DNA of 64,000 nt from Microbulbifer thermotolerans. GTDB lineage: Bacteria > Pseudomonadota > Gammaproteobacteria > Pseudomonadales > Cellvibrionaceae. The stretch is from NCBI RefSeq assembly GCF_900112305.1, contig NZ_FOKT01000002.1, forward strand, positions 186,001 through 250,000, given 5' to 3'. Within the stretch, counting starts at the first letter, position 1. Each line of letters starts with the position of its first letter. Below the pieces are notes generated by a model. That model was not told the DNA's origin and searched no databases. It worked only from the letters and a program-made list of their open reading frames with translations. A program made the position numbers and the translations under genes. This document shows, in pieces, positions 28,007 to 36,972 of the stretch.

Positions 28007-28755
28007 CAGATTACCTTCGCCTCGTTTTTCAGTTTATCTACCAGTTCGTCCACGCTCTCCACTTTGACACCAGCCTTACGCTCAGCAGGCGGCTCAACCT
28101 TAAGTGTCTTGGTGCGCGGAGCGATATCCACCCCGAGCTCATCCGGAGTCGTGGTATCAAGCGGCTTCTTCTTCGCCTTCATGATATTGGGCAGAGAGGC
28201 ATAACGCGGCTCATTCAAACGCAGGTCGGTGGTGACAATGGCCGGCAGCTTCAATTCCAGCGTCTGTAGGCCGCCATCGATTTCACGGGTTACTTTAACC
28301 TTCTCACCCTCAACGGTGACCTCAGAGGCAAAAGTGCCCTGCCCCATGCCGGTAAGGGCCCCGAGCATTTGGCCAGTCTGATTGTTGTCACCGTCAATCG
28401 ACTGCTTACCCAGAATCACCAGCTGCGGCTCCTCTTTCTCTACGATGGCCTTCAGGCACTTGGCCACTGCCAGCGGCTGCAATTCAGCGTCGGTCTCTAC
28501 CAGGATGCCCCGGTCGGCACCCAGTGCCAAGGCAGTGCGAATTTGCTCCTGACACTGTTTGGGGCCCATGGAAACGGCGACTATCTCGCTGACAACGCCC
28601 TTCTCTTTCAAGCGGACCGCCTCTTCTACAGCAATTTCGCAGAAGGGGTTGATAGACATTTTTACGTTGGCGGTGTCGACGTCAGAGCCATCCGCCTTCG
28701 GGCGGACCTTGACGTTGTAGTCCACAACGCGTTTCACAGCTACTAGAACTTTCAT
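28006..28755 (-). CDS. etfB: Electron transfer flavoprotein beta subunit
   Basis: AMP-binding partner of EtfA. 249 residues, with [20 protein letters not shown] at the N-terminus, [18 protein letters not shown], and the ETF-beta signature region around [33 protein letters not shown]. First gene of etfBA, 77 bases downstream of a PsrA-like palindrome. Confidence 0.97.
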   Translation of the reverse strand: MKVLVAVKRVVDYNVKVRPKADGSDVDTANVKMSINPFCEIAVEEAVRLKEKGVVSEIVAVSMGPKQCQEQIRTALALGADRGILVETDAELQPLAVAKCLKAIVEKEEPQLVILGKQSIDGDNNQTGQMLGALTGMGQGTFASEVTVEGEKVKVTREIDGGLQTLELKLPAIVTTDLRLNEPRYASLPNIMKAKKKPLDTTTPDELGVDIAPRTKTLKVEPPAERKAGVKVESVDELVDKLKNEAKVI

Positions 28756-28831
28756 GGAAATCCCGTCTTCAATAAGCCTTTTGGGAGCCGCGACTGATTG
28801 TTCACAATCGCGAACGGATAGGGTCTAGCGG

Positions 28832-28847
28832 TCAAACAACTGTTTGA
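28832..28847. promoter_or_regulatory. PsrA-like palindrome between etfBA and the ETF dehydrogenase gene
   Basis: TCAAAC-AACT-GTTTGA is an inverted repeat matching the published Pseudomonas PsrA pattern C/GAAAC-N2-4-GTTTG/C. PsrA is a long-chain-fatty-acid-responsive TetR regulator of beta-oxidation genes. It lies 77 bases before etfB and 346 bases before the divergent gene, so etfBA is the likelier target. No PsrA gene is recognised in the window. Confidence 0.5.
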
Positions 28848-29192
28848 ACGGCGTGTATGGTGGCCCTTCTATACCTCAAAATCAATAGCCAAATAGAGAG
28901 CCTCACCGTCATTCAGCAAATCTATTTCTGTGTATAAAAAGGGGCAATTCAGCCACCTAAGCCATTGAAATGCGGCGTATTTGCCACACTAATTGAATAG
29001 TCCTGCAATTGGTAGGGCTGTTTGAATCGCTATATACTTCGCGGCCAATGATAGCCAGGATTCACACCGATAACTTATTGCCTTTGTGAATACCCGCTGT
29101 TGGAGGGGCCGGGAAGCCTTGCGGCATGCCCCCGCACCTGAAGTAGCCCAAGTGGGCTCCCAGAACCCATAGAATAAACAGAGGAGAGCGCC

Positions 29193-30830
29193 GTGGAACG
29201 CGAATCAATGGAATACGACGTAGTGATAGTCGGTGCCGGCCCCTCCGGCTTGGCGGCGGCCTGCAAACTGCGCCAGCTCAATGAAGATATCTCCGTGTGT
29301 GTAGTGGAGAAAGGTTCCGAAGTCGGTGCCCATATCCTCTCCGGGGCAGTCTTTGAGCCCACAGCCCTTAACGAACTATTCCCGGACTGGAAAGAGCGCG
29401 GCGCCCCCCTCAATACCGAGGTAAAAGGTGACGACATCTACGTTATGCGCAGCGCCGACAAGGCGATGCGGGTACCCAGCTTCTTTGTACCCAACACCAT
29501 GCACAACGAGGGCAACTATATCATCAGCCTCGGCAACCTGTGCCGCTGGCTGGCGGAACAAGCCGAGGCCCTGGGTGTGGAAATTTTCCCCGGCTTCGCC
29601 GCCGCAGAAGTGCTCTACAACGAAGACGGCTCTGTGAAAGGCATCGCCACTGGTGATATGGGCGTAGCCGCCGACGGCTCTCACAAGGATTCCTACATGC
29701 CCGGCATGGAGTTGCATGCCAAATACACGCTCTTCGCCGAGGGCTGTCGCGGCCACCTTGGCAAACAATTGATCGAGCGCTTCAAACTCGCTGATGGTAA
29801 AGACCCACAGCACTACGGCATCGGTATCAAGGAAATCTGGAAGGTTGCCGACGACAAGCACAAGCCCGGCCTGGTTGTGCACACCGCCGGTTGGCCGCTG
29901 GATGAAAGTAACTCCCACGGCGGGGGCTTCCTCTATCACCTGGAGGACAACCAAGTGGTGGTGGGCTTGATCACTGACCTAGCCTATAGCAATCCCCATG
30001 TCAGCCCCTTCGACGAATTCCAGCGCTACAAACATCACCCCGTGATCAAACAGTACCTGGAAGGCGGTCAGCGCGTTGCCTATGGTGCCCGCGCTATCAC
30101 TAAAGGCGGCCTCCAGTCTCAGCCCAAAATGACATTTCCCGGCGGCCTGCTGATCGGTGACAACGCCGGTACCCTCAACTTCGCCAAGATCAAAGGCAAC
30201 CATACCGCGATGAAATCCGGTATGATCGCTGCCGAAGTGATTGTCGAAGCACTTAAAGCGGGGCGCACCAACGACGAGCTGAATGAATACACCGACAGGT
30301 ACCGCGACAGCTGGGCCTGGAAGGAGCTCTACAAACAGCGCAATTTCGGTCCGGCACAGCACAAGTGGGGCAATATCCTCGGCTCCGCCTACGCCTTTAT
30401 CGATATCAACATTTTCCAGGGCAAACTGCCTTGGACGCTGAGTGACTCCAAGGCGGATCACGCCCAACTAAAACCGGCTGCGGATTGTAAGAAAATCGAC
30501 TATCCGAAGCCCGATGGGGTACTCAGCTTCGACAAGCTGTCATCGGTATTTATTTCCAATACCAACCACGAGGAAGATCAGCCTTGTCACCTGACGTTAA
30601 AGGATGACGAAATTCCCTTGAATCACAATTTACCCATCTATGACGAGCCGGCCCAGCGCTACTGCCCCGCCGGAGTTTACGAGGTCGTCGAGGAAGCGGG
30701 TAAACAGCGCTTTCAGATCAATGCCCAGAACTGTGTGCACTGCAAAACTTGTGACATTAAAGATCCAACCCAGAACATCGTTTGGGTGGCTCCTGAGGGA
30801 GGCGGCGGCCCCAACTACCCAAATATGTAA
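29193..30830 (+). CDS. Electron transfer flavoprotein-ubiquinone oxidoreductase
   Basis: Membrane-associated flavoprotein that passes electrons from reduced ETF to ubiquinone. 545 residues. FAD site VVIVGAGPSGLAAACKLRQ at the N-terminus; second FAD segment GGLLIGDNAGTLNFAKIKGNH; C-terminal 4Fe-4S site from CPAGVY (first Cys) and CVHCKTC. GTG start with AGAGGAG seven bases upstream; an ATG five codons later has no matching ribosome site. Divergent from etfBA and functionally linked to it. Confidence 0.96.
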   Translation: MERESMEYDVVIVGAGPSGLAAACKLRQLNEDISVCVVEKGSEVGAHILSGAVFEPTALNELFPDWKERGAPLNTEVKGDDIYVMRSADKAMRVPSFFVPNTMHNEGNYIISLGNLCRWLAEQAEALGVEIFPGFAAAEVLYNEDGSVKGIATGDMGVAADGSHKDSYMPGMELHAKYTLFAEGCRGHLGKQLIERFKLADGKDPQHYGIGIKEIWKVADDKHKPGLVVHTAGWPLDESNSHGGGFLYHLEDNQVVVGLITDLAYSNPHVSPFDEFQRYKHHPVIKQYLEGGQRVAYGARAITKGGLQSQPKMTFPGGLLIGDNAGTLNFAKIKGNHTAMKSGMIAAEVIVEALKAGRTNDELNEYTDRYRDSWAWKELYKQRNFGPAQHKWGNILGSAYAFIDINIFQGKLPWTLSDSKADHAQLKPAADCKKIDYPKPDGVLSFDKLSSVFISNTNHEEDQPCHLTLKDDEIPLNHNLPIYDEPAQRYCPAGVYEVVEEAGKQRFQINAQNCVHCKTCDIKDPTQNIVWVAPEGGGGPNYPNM

Positions 30831-30841
30831 GCGACCTATTC

Positions 30842-30870
30842 AAAAAGCGCCCAATGGGCGCTTTTTTTGT
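30842..30870 (+). terminator. Intrinsic terminator after the ETF dehydrogenase gene
   Basis: An 11-bp perfect stem (AAAAAGCGCCC/GGGCGCTTTTT) with a 3-nt loop and a run of seven T lies 12 bases after the stop. The A-run on its left makes it potentially bidirectional. Confidence 0.9.
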
Positions 30871-30894
30871 TTATGTTACGCACAAACGGAGCAT

Positions 30895-30928
30895 AAAAAA
30901 ACCGAATGCCCAAACAGCATCCGGTTTT
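30895..30928 (-). terminator. Intrinsic terminator after the TonB-dependent receptor
   Basis: A stem AAAACCGGATGC/GCATTCGGTTTT (minus strand, one mismatch) with a 7-nt loop is followed by a seven-T run. It lies about 105 bases beyond the receptor stop and faces the previous terminator, giving a convergent pair. Confidence 0.8.
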
Positions 30929-31033
30929 AATGTGCCTTCCATTGCGCATATCCAACGGTTGCTATCCGCAACCGGTTTATTCCCTGTGAACTTCTCCTTG
31001 TTATTGGATTTAGTCGTTGCTAAATTTGGCTGC

Positions 31034-33754
31034 TTAGAACTTATACTGGGCACTCAGCATAAACGATTGCCCCGGTTTCTCCTCGAAGACAATCACGTCG
31101 CTGCGCTCGATTTCTACGGCTTCATCCAACAGGTTCTGAATCTTGGCCTTGACAGTGATTTCCTGGGTGGGGTACCAGGAATACGTCAGGTCAAGAGAGT
31201 GGAATGGCTGCTCGAACGCATCCGGAGCACCGTTACGGCCGGCCAGGTACAGCCGTTCACCGAAGACATTGTAGCCCAGGGTGGCCGCATGGGCGCCGTC
31301 CGGAGAATCGAAGCCCACCAGCATATTGACAACATACTCCGAGGCGCCCGTCATCTCTCTTACCGGATTGGTAGGCGCATCCGCTTCAGAGCCGGCGACC
31401 AGTTCAGAATCCTGCAAGGTGATATTGCCCTGCACGAAGAAGCTATCCATGATTCCGCCGAGGAATTCCAGCGTCTTCAGGCCCTCAATTTCGACACCCG
31501 TGATTTCTCCGGACTCAGCATTAATTATTTCGCGGGCCACGTTGGTATCACTGGAAGCCAATTCGAAAAATTCGATCGGGTCCGCAATATCCTTGTAATA
31601 AACGGATACTGTGAGGTTGTCGCCGTTATCAAAGAACCACTCTGCACGTACATCGTAGTTATTGATTTCAGATGGCCGAACATTCGGATTACCCTTCACC
31701 TGCTCATCGGTAATCGGATCGATATAAATCGCATCAGTGATTTCGCGCAAGTCCGGCCGCACCGCGGTCTTACTGGCAGCGAAACGCAGCTGGAAGGTTT
31801 CCGCCCACAAGGAACCCATATAAGTCAAAGAGAGCGAAGGATAAACTGCGTCTTCGGTAAAGGTGGCATTTTTCAGCGCCTCAACGTCCATAGTAATCTG
31901 TGGGTCGTCGATGCTGTAGCCGTAGGGGTTCCAGTCTAGAGCGACTTGACTGTAGTCTTCCCAACGGGCTCCGGCGGCAATACGCCAGGTTTCATTAAGC
32001 GTCCAGTCCACTTTACCGAAAGCAGCGTCGGTGGTGGTAGCGGCAATATAGCTCTGATTATTTGTGCCAGCCCGGTCGAAAACATAGTTGTTATTTGGAT
32101 CAGTAATTTGCTTGTCACTGAAAACCTGATCCAGGGATCCGCTCAAAGAATCCGGATCCGCTACGCTCAACGCTCCGAGACGGAACTCGGTTTCCTTGTA
32201 AGTCCGCCCTTTCTCAGTGCGAGAAAAACCACCACTCAACTCAAGAGTCGAGCTGGAGAATTCCATAGGCACCATCGCGGACCAACCGTAGCTCGTTACT
32301 TCATCTTCCAATTCTGTAAAGCGGAACCCTGAGCTGTTTACACCGACACTGACGGTTGAACTTATCGCTTCGCCATTTTCCTTGGTAATGGTATCAGCGC
32401 TTACGCTAACCTCATTGGGGATACTTGTCTCGGCCGTGGCGTCCGAATAAAACCATTCCAGCACCAACTCCTCGGGCACCCAGTCCAGGTAAGAGCCGAA
32501 CAGTGCCTTGGTTTCAGGGCCCAATGAGTGGCGCCCCTTCGCTTGATGTAAAAGCAAATCGCGCTCTTCATACTTAATGGTGTACTCGCGGAAGCCCCGC
32601 CCATCGGAAACTTCACGGTTTTCGTTGAAGTAATCGCGAATCGCGGTCTCGTCGTCAGTATTGCGCAGGTAGAGACTGGTTGTGGAAACCTCATGCTCAT
32701 CCGCGTAACGCAACCCAAGGTTTAAGTTGCCGCTGAGGTCCACCGAGTATGTAGACTTGTTCTGAGTGTCTATACGTTCTTCCGGAAAACCGTAGCTGCG
32801 CTTGATACGCTCTTCCTCTCTCCACCTGCTCTTGTAGGAGCCGCCGGCCAGGAAACCCAGCTCCCAGCTGTCCCCGATGTAAAACCGATTACCAACACTG
32901 GCTTTTACATCGCTATCGGGGCTACTAGACTCTTCCTCGATCGCGATATCGCGATTTAGACTCAGGGCCAGTTCACGGTTCAGCGCCTGTGCGGCAGCAA
33001 TGGCCTCTTGAGGCGAGCCGTACTCGTTACCTTCAGATTCGAGCGTGGTGCGGATTTCGCTGACGCCCAGACTCCCCTTAAAGCGCTGCAAAGCTGTTGC
33101 CAGTTCTGACGGCAGTGCCCGGGTTCCATCATCCGTCCCGAATACATCGTCGTCACCGCCATCATAGGTCAGTACATCGCCTTCCGTTTCCGTATTGAAC
33201 CCGGTACCCAGTTCAAGGGAATAGGTCAAAGCATCCGGGATGCCCTTGGTACGGATATCCACGTTACCGCCACCAAAACTCGCGGCCTGATCGGCGGAAT
33301 AGGACTTCTGCACCGCCAGGGAGTCCACGACAGAAGTGGGAAATATATCCAGGGGAATCACGTTGCGTGTGAGATCCGGCGATGGCACGGCAGCGCCATT
33401 CAGTGTCGTACTGGAGTAGCGCTCTCCTAGGCCGCGCACATAGACAAATTTGTCGTTCACCAAAGACAAGCCGGATACCCTGCGCAGCGCTGCGGCCACT
33501 GTGGAATCGCCCACACGACCGATCATCTCGGAACCGAGAATATCCGTCACGACTTCTTCTTCCAGGCGTTCATTGATCAGCAATTCAGCCGAGTCACGCA
33601 GACGCCCCTGCACCATCACTTCTTCGATCTGCTGGGCTTGCGGGCTCAGCACATTGTCCATTTCCACCTGCGCCCATGTGTTGGGGGCAACTGCTGAGGC
33701 CGTGGCGATAGCCAGTACCAACGGCGCTCTCTGATATTTATCGATTTTAACCAT
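31034..33754 (-). CDS. TonB-dependent receptor paired with a lipoprotein
   Basis: Outer-membrane active transporter, 906 residues. A signal peptide (MVKIDKYQRAPLVLAIATAS to TWAQ) is followed by a TonB-box-like IEEVMVQG, a plug domain with VSGLSLVNDKFVYVRGLGERY, NGAAVPSPDL and KSYSADQAASFGGGNVDI, then a barrel ending in SAQYKF with terminal Phe. The substrate is not evident. It lies 129 bases downstream of a lipoprotein gene on the same strand, suggesting a receptor plus surface lipoprotein uptake unit. An AAGAGG ribosome site precedes the ATG. Confidence 0.9.
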   Translation of the reverse strand: MVKIDKYQRAPLVLAIATASAVAPNTWAQVEMDNVLSPQAQQIEEVMVQGRLRDSAELLINERLEEEVVTDILGSEMIGRVGDSTVAAALRRVSGLSLVNDKFVYVRGLGERYSSTTLNGAAVPSPDLTRNVIPLDIFPTSVVDSLAVQKSYSADQAASFGGGNVDIRTKGIPDALTYSLELGTGFNTETEGDVLTYDGGDDDVFGTDDGTRALPSELATALQRFKGSLGVSEIRTTLESEGNEYGSPQEAIAAAQALNRELALSLNRDIAIEEESSSPDSDVKASVGNRFYIGDSWELGFLAGGSYKSRWREEERIKRSYGFPEERIDTQNKSTYSVDLSGNLNLGLRYADEHEVSTTSLYLRNTDDETAIRDYFNENREVSDGRGFREYTIKYEERDLLLHQAKGRHSLGPETKALFGSYLDWVPEELVLEWFYSDATAETSIPNEVSVSADTITKENGEAISSTVSVGVNSSGFRFTELEDEVTSYGWSAMVPMEFSSSTLELSGGFSRTEKGRTYKETEFRLGALSVADPDSLSGSLDQVFSDKQITDPNNNYVFDRAGTNNQSYIAATTTDAAFGKVDWTLNETWRIAAGARWEDYSQVALDWNPYGYSIDDPQITMDVEALKNATFTEDAVYPSLSLTYMGSLWAETFQLRFAASKTAVRPDLREITDAIYIDPITDEQVKGNPNVRPSEINNYDVRAEWFFDNGDNLTVSVYYKDIADPIEFFELASSDTNVAREIINAESGEITGVEIEGLKTLEFLGGIMDSFFVQGNITLQDSELVAGSEADAPTNPVREMTGASEYVVNMLVGFDSPDGAHAATLGYNVFGERLYLAGRNGAPDAFEQPFHSLDLTYSWYPTQEITVKAKIQNLLDEAVEIERSDVIVFEEKPGQSFMLSAQYKF

Positions 33755-33800
33755 TACACAGGCCTCTTAATCGTTCCTGTTAACACTGCGGTAGAATCAA

Positions 33801-33838
33801 ACGGGGCGCCGACTCCCGCTGAGAAAGTGGCGCCCCGT
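33801..33838 (-). terminator. Hairpin between the lipoprotein and receptor genes
   Basis: A perfect 10-bp GC-rich stem (ACGGGGCGCC/GGCGCCCCGT) with an 18-nt loop, followed on the minus strand by TTTGATTCT. The weak T-run suggests partial termination or mRNA stabilisation, which could lower receptor expression relative to the upstream lipoprotein. Confidence 0.45.
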
Positions 33839-33883
33839 GGGATCAGGGAGCGAGTCCCCAACCATTTCTACAACTTATATTTC

Positions 33884-35533
33884 TTATTGCTCGAACCACA
33901 GTGCCTGCGCGCGGCTGCCTTCATGCAAGCCATATGTCCAGCCTTGAGTCCAATCGGTACCACCCTGGCTCAGAGCGCCAAAGTAAGCGCGGGAAATTGG
34001 GGAAATCGCAACAGCGGCATCGTTGACACGCATATTGGCGGTATCGATAGAGTAAACAGCCGGTGTGCCCTCAAGCAGTTGCAGCTCCGTGCTGTTCATA
34101 GCTGTTGCATCCACAGCGCCAGTTACATCGGCGAAGACGTTGTTGTTGGCAACAGCCCAGTCTTCCAGAGAGTCTGCACCGACAGGACCGCCTTTGGTCT
34201 TATCTTCACAGGCGAAGATATTGGACTCGATCTGCACTTCTGAGCCCGACTCGGCTTCGGCCAGCGTTTCGGTACTCTCTACACGCAGACAGTAATTGCT
34301 GCCTTCCGCCCCATTCTCATCAGCGGTGAAAGAGGCCACCACCATGGAATTGGTAATTTTCGGGAAGATACCTTCGCGGAAACGCCAGCCGGCACCCGGA
34401 TCGTGTGTACCACCAGCCTGGGCGGAAATAATGCAGGTTAGTCCGTTGATTGTCGGGCGACTGTTCAAGCCGGCGGCAATCAGAGCTGAGTAGTCATTAC
34501 TGTCACTGTAGCTGCCAATGCCATCCGCCTCGATACAGTGGTTGCCGTCGGCTTCAGCCTGAATCACCAGCGCATTGGTGATAGAGCCCTGCCAGCCTTC
34601 GTCGATATCGATGGCGTCGTCACGTACATACAGAGCCACATAGTTGTCAAAACTTACCGCACCACCGAACATTTCAATGCCGTCGTCATAAGTGGAATAA
34701 ACCTGCAGGTTTTTGACGATAGTTCCACTACCCACGGCGCTGAAAGTGATACCGTTCAGCTCGTCACCATTGGCTACTTCGGCACCGGTGTGCTTAACAC
34801 GGACATATTCGAGCTGGCCGGAATTGTCTTCATTATTGTCACCGCCGTAGTTGGATTGATCCTTGCCGGCGGCACCTTCTGCCAGCACGTGACACTCGGA
34901 AGTTTTCAGGTTGCCATCATAGGCGCATTTATTGGTAATACCGAAGCCATTGATCACCATACCGCCCCACTGCTGCACATCATCAAAGGCAACAGTTCCG
35001 TCTATGGCATCAGATGTGGAAGTAAAAGTGATCGGGTCCGTAGCGGTACCGACTGCGAAGATCTGAGATCCGCGATTGATTACGATAAATTTGGAACTGT
35101 CGGGGAAAGCGATGGTCGAACCCGCCTCGATGGTGAGTTTGGCGCCATCGCCACCTTCAGTGATACCAGCCGCAGCCATAGTAGCATCGTCATCATAGTT
35201 GTTACCGACGAACAGGCTTCCTTCGAAAATATGCACACCACTATTGTCCAGAGCCGGAATATACAGGTCGACAGTCAACGGGTTACCGGAATCTACGAAG
35301 CTAGCAGAGTATGTGCAGTGTGTGCCATCAAAGCTTCCCTGTTTGACTTGACCGCTCTTTTCATAAGATGCACAGGGATTGTCTGAGCTGTCGCTGCTAC
35401 CGCCACCACTTGTGGAGTTGTCAACGGAATTGTCGACAGTAGTAGGATTAATATCGATACCACCACTATCACAACCAGCCAACAACGCGGAAATTGCGGC
35501 TGCCAGCAGAAGTTTATTGTTTACTCGCTTCAT
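33884..35533 (-). CDS. Large cysteine-rich lipoprotein, probable beta-helix, partner of the TonB-dependent receptor
   Basis: 549 residues. A lipoprotein signal (LLAG followed by Cys21) precedes a Ser/Asn/Asp-rich linker (about residues 22-52). The rest is built of irregular short beta repeats rich in Asn, Asp and Gly (for example DDGIEMFGGAVSFDNYVALY and VRDDAIDIDEGWQG), which suggests a right-handed parallel beta-helix. Eight further Cys occur, enough for disulphides in a secreted fold. I do not know its function. Its place directly upstream of a TonB-dependent receptor gene suggests substrate capture at the cell surface, which is inference. AGGGGG ribosome site before the ATG. Confidence 0.8.
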   Translation of the reverse strand: MKRVNNKLLLAAAISALLAGCDSGGIDINPTTVDNSVDNSTSGGGSSDSSDNPCASYEKSGQVKQGSFDGTHCTYSASFVDSGNPLTVDLYIPALDNSGVHIFEGSLFVGNNYDDDATMAAAGITEGGDGAKLTIEAGSTIAFPDSSKFIVINRGSQIFAVGTATDPITFTSTSDAIDGTVAFDDVQQWGGMVINGFGITNKCAYDGNLKTSECHVLAEGAAGKDQSNYGGDNNEDNSGQLEYVRVKHTGAEVANGDELNGITFSAVGSGTIVKNLQVYSTYDDGIEMFGGAVSFDNYVALYVRDDAIDIDEGWQGSITNALVIQAEADGNHCIEADGIGSYSDSNDYSALIAAGLNSRPTINGLTCIISAQAGGTHDPGAGWRFREGIFPKITNSMVVASFTADENGAEGSNYCLRVESTETLAEAESGSEVQIESNIFACEDKTKGGPVGADSLEDWAVANNNVFADVTGAVDATAMNSTELQLLEGTPAVYSIDTANMRVNDAAVAISPISRAYFGALSQGGTDWTQGWTYGLHEGSRAQALWFEQ

Positions 35534-36195
35534 ATTTCCCCCTACAGGAAGTGTTGCAATTTTTGGCAGCTGAAAACCTGTTTTTCTAACTCAGCTGTGC
35601 GTCCTGAATTTGGGTTCCGATCTTCAGGCTGCCCTGAAACTGTGACTTGTTTTATTCGCCAGAGCGATTCGGACGCGGGGGAGTTTAGGAAGGGAATGTT
35701 GCGAAAATGTTACTCTTGGAGTTTTTTTTCAAAAAACCTGTAATATATTTTCATCTCAATAAACAAATGACATTTTTATTGCAATAAGGTTTCAGAAGTA
35801 CAAATATCGGACAAATTTGCAGGTAGTCGCGGCAATCAATTTTCCAGTTATTATTACAGTAAACCGAAATGACATCGCGTCCAGGGGTACTTGTCGAATC
35901 AAAAGGGAAAATTACCAGCGGATGCCGGGCGGCAGTTGGTAAAGTGATAGAGTATATCCCGCGCGCTGACCAAGTGCGGCCTACCCCAAGAGAGCCACTG
36001 ATTCATGCGCAGCGCTCACCCGCGGGCCAGTTCACCCAATAGTGATTTGTCGCGACAAAGTGAGAAACCGGGGGAGTCTCTGACGATGTCGTTTCATGAC
36101 GGAAAGGTTGCTTTGGCGCCAAACAAGAAACTCAGGTGATGAAGTGACCACCCCAAAGCCCACTCCCCCACCTGCATTCGTCATAGGTTACCTAG
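35534..36195. other. Gene-poor AT-rich stretch with several perfect palindromes
   Basis: No reading frame with coding character was seen in these 662 bases. The left end must hold the lipoprotein/receptor promoter. Perfect palindromes are TTATTGCAATAA (35776-35787), TTTGTCGCGACAAA (36046-36059) and TTTGGCGCCAAA (36112-36123). They look like operators, but no gene starts nearby on the right side. Confidence 0.6.
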
Positions 36196-36408
36196 GGAAC
36201 CTCTGATTAATCCGCGTGAATACTATGGTAGGTTTTGGGGCGCTCAGCCAATAGGACGGATATTTCGAAAACGCACGAGTACTTCCCTGTAGCTCCGTCG
36301 GATACATCCCTGTATCCGACGGTTTCGAAATATCCATCCTCTCACCAGAGCTTCTCATCTGCCCGCGAAGAATCTCTGCCACCAGAAAGTGAATGAATCA
36401 GAAGTTCC
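36196..36408. mobile_element. 213-bp MITE-like element with CTAG target duplication
   Basis: Terminal inverted repeats of about 16-19 bp: GGAACCTCTGATTAAT at the left and its near-complement, ending CAGAAGTTCC, at the right. It is flanked on both sides by CTAG (36192-36195 and 36409-36412), a 4-bp target duplication of the YTAR kind used by IS5-family transposases. Inside is a nested inverted repeat, GGATATTTCGAAA with TTTCGAAATATCC, around a perfect CGTCGGATACA/TGTATCCGACG hairpin. It encodes no transposase, so a full-length IS elsewhere must have mobilised it. The right CTAG supplies the stop codon of the DUF1285 gene. Confidence 0.8.
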
Positions 36409-36963
36409 CTAGTAACTACCGAGCAGAAATTGTTCACCATCACTGTGTAACCACAGCTGACGGCAGTTCTCGCCCGCCCTGTCCTCGGCCCAATCCACCA
36501 GCTGATAATAAACTTGACGGGAAATCCGCGCCTCTAGGCCTTGACGCACCTCTATGTAGGGAATCTGCAAGGGGGGATCACCGTAGGGTTTCAGTTGCCA
36601 GCCGCGACCGGATTCCAGCGGTACTATGTCCCCGGTATTTGAAGTAAAAAGCAGACACTCGCGCCCGGCTTCCACCCCCTTTGCCACCTGTGTGGCAATA
36701 AAGGGCACATCTTCAACACGAATACGTAGCTTCTCTACCGGAGTGACCAAAAAGTAGTCATCACCTTCCCGCTTGAGAACGCTGGCGAACAACTTGACTA
36801 GGGGCTGACGCCGAATCTCGACCCCCTCATGGATCCAGCGCCCATCGCGTCGAATGACCAAATCCATATCGCCGCAAAAGTCCGGATTCCACTTGTGTAC
36901 CGGAGGATGGCCGGAAAACTCCCGTTGCATGCGCTGCAGCGTTTCAAACAGACTCTCAGCCAA
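36409..36963 (-). CDS. DUF1285 family protein
   Basis: 184-residue soluble protein matching DUF1285 in length and in the segments HKWNPDFCGDMDLVIRRDGRWIHEG, DDYFLVTPVEKLRIRVEDVPF and IPYIEVRQGLEARISRQVYY. The function is unknown. TTG start with GAGGG at good spacing, nine bases after the TetR gene, hence an operon with it. Its TAG stop lies in the CTAG duplication of the MITE-like element. Confidence 0.85.
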   Translation of the reverse strand: MAESLFETLQRMQREFSGHPPVHKWNPDFCGDMDLVIRRDGRWIHEGVEIRRQPLVKLFASVLKREGDDYFLVTPVEKLRIRVEDVPFIATQVAKGVEAGRECLLFTSNTGDIVPLESGRGWQLKPYGDPPLQIPYIEVRQGLEARISRQVYYQLVDWAEDRAGENCRQLWLHSDGEQFLLGSY

Positions 36964-36972
36964 GACAGGCCC

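Noticed and set aside
30854-31939. 361-residue open frame on the plus strand
   Set aside because: It begins inside a terminator and runs antisense through the TonB-dependent receptor gene; no ribosome site or motif.
36188-36382. 64-residue frame inside the MITE-like element
   Set aside because: It reads through terminal and internal inverted repeats, has no ribosome site and no family character. The element is non-coding.
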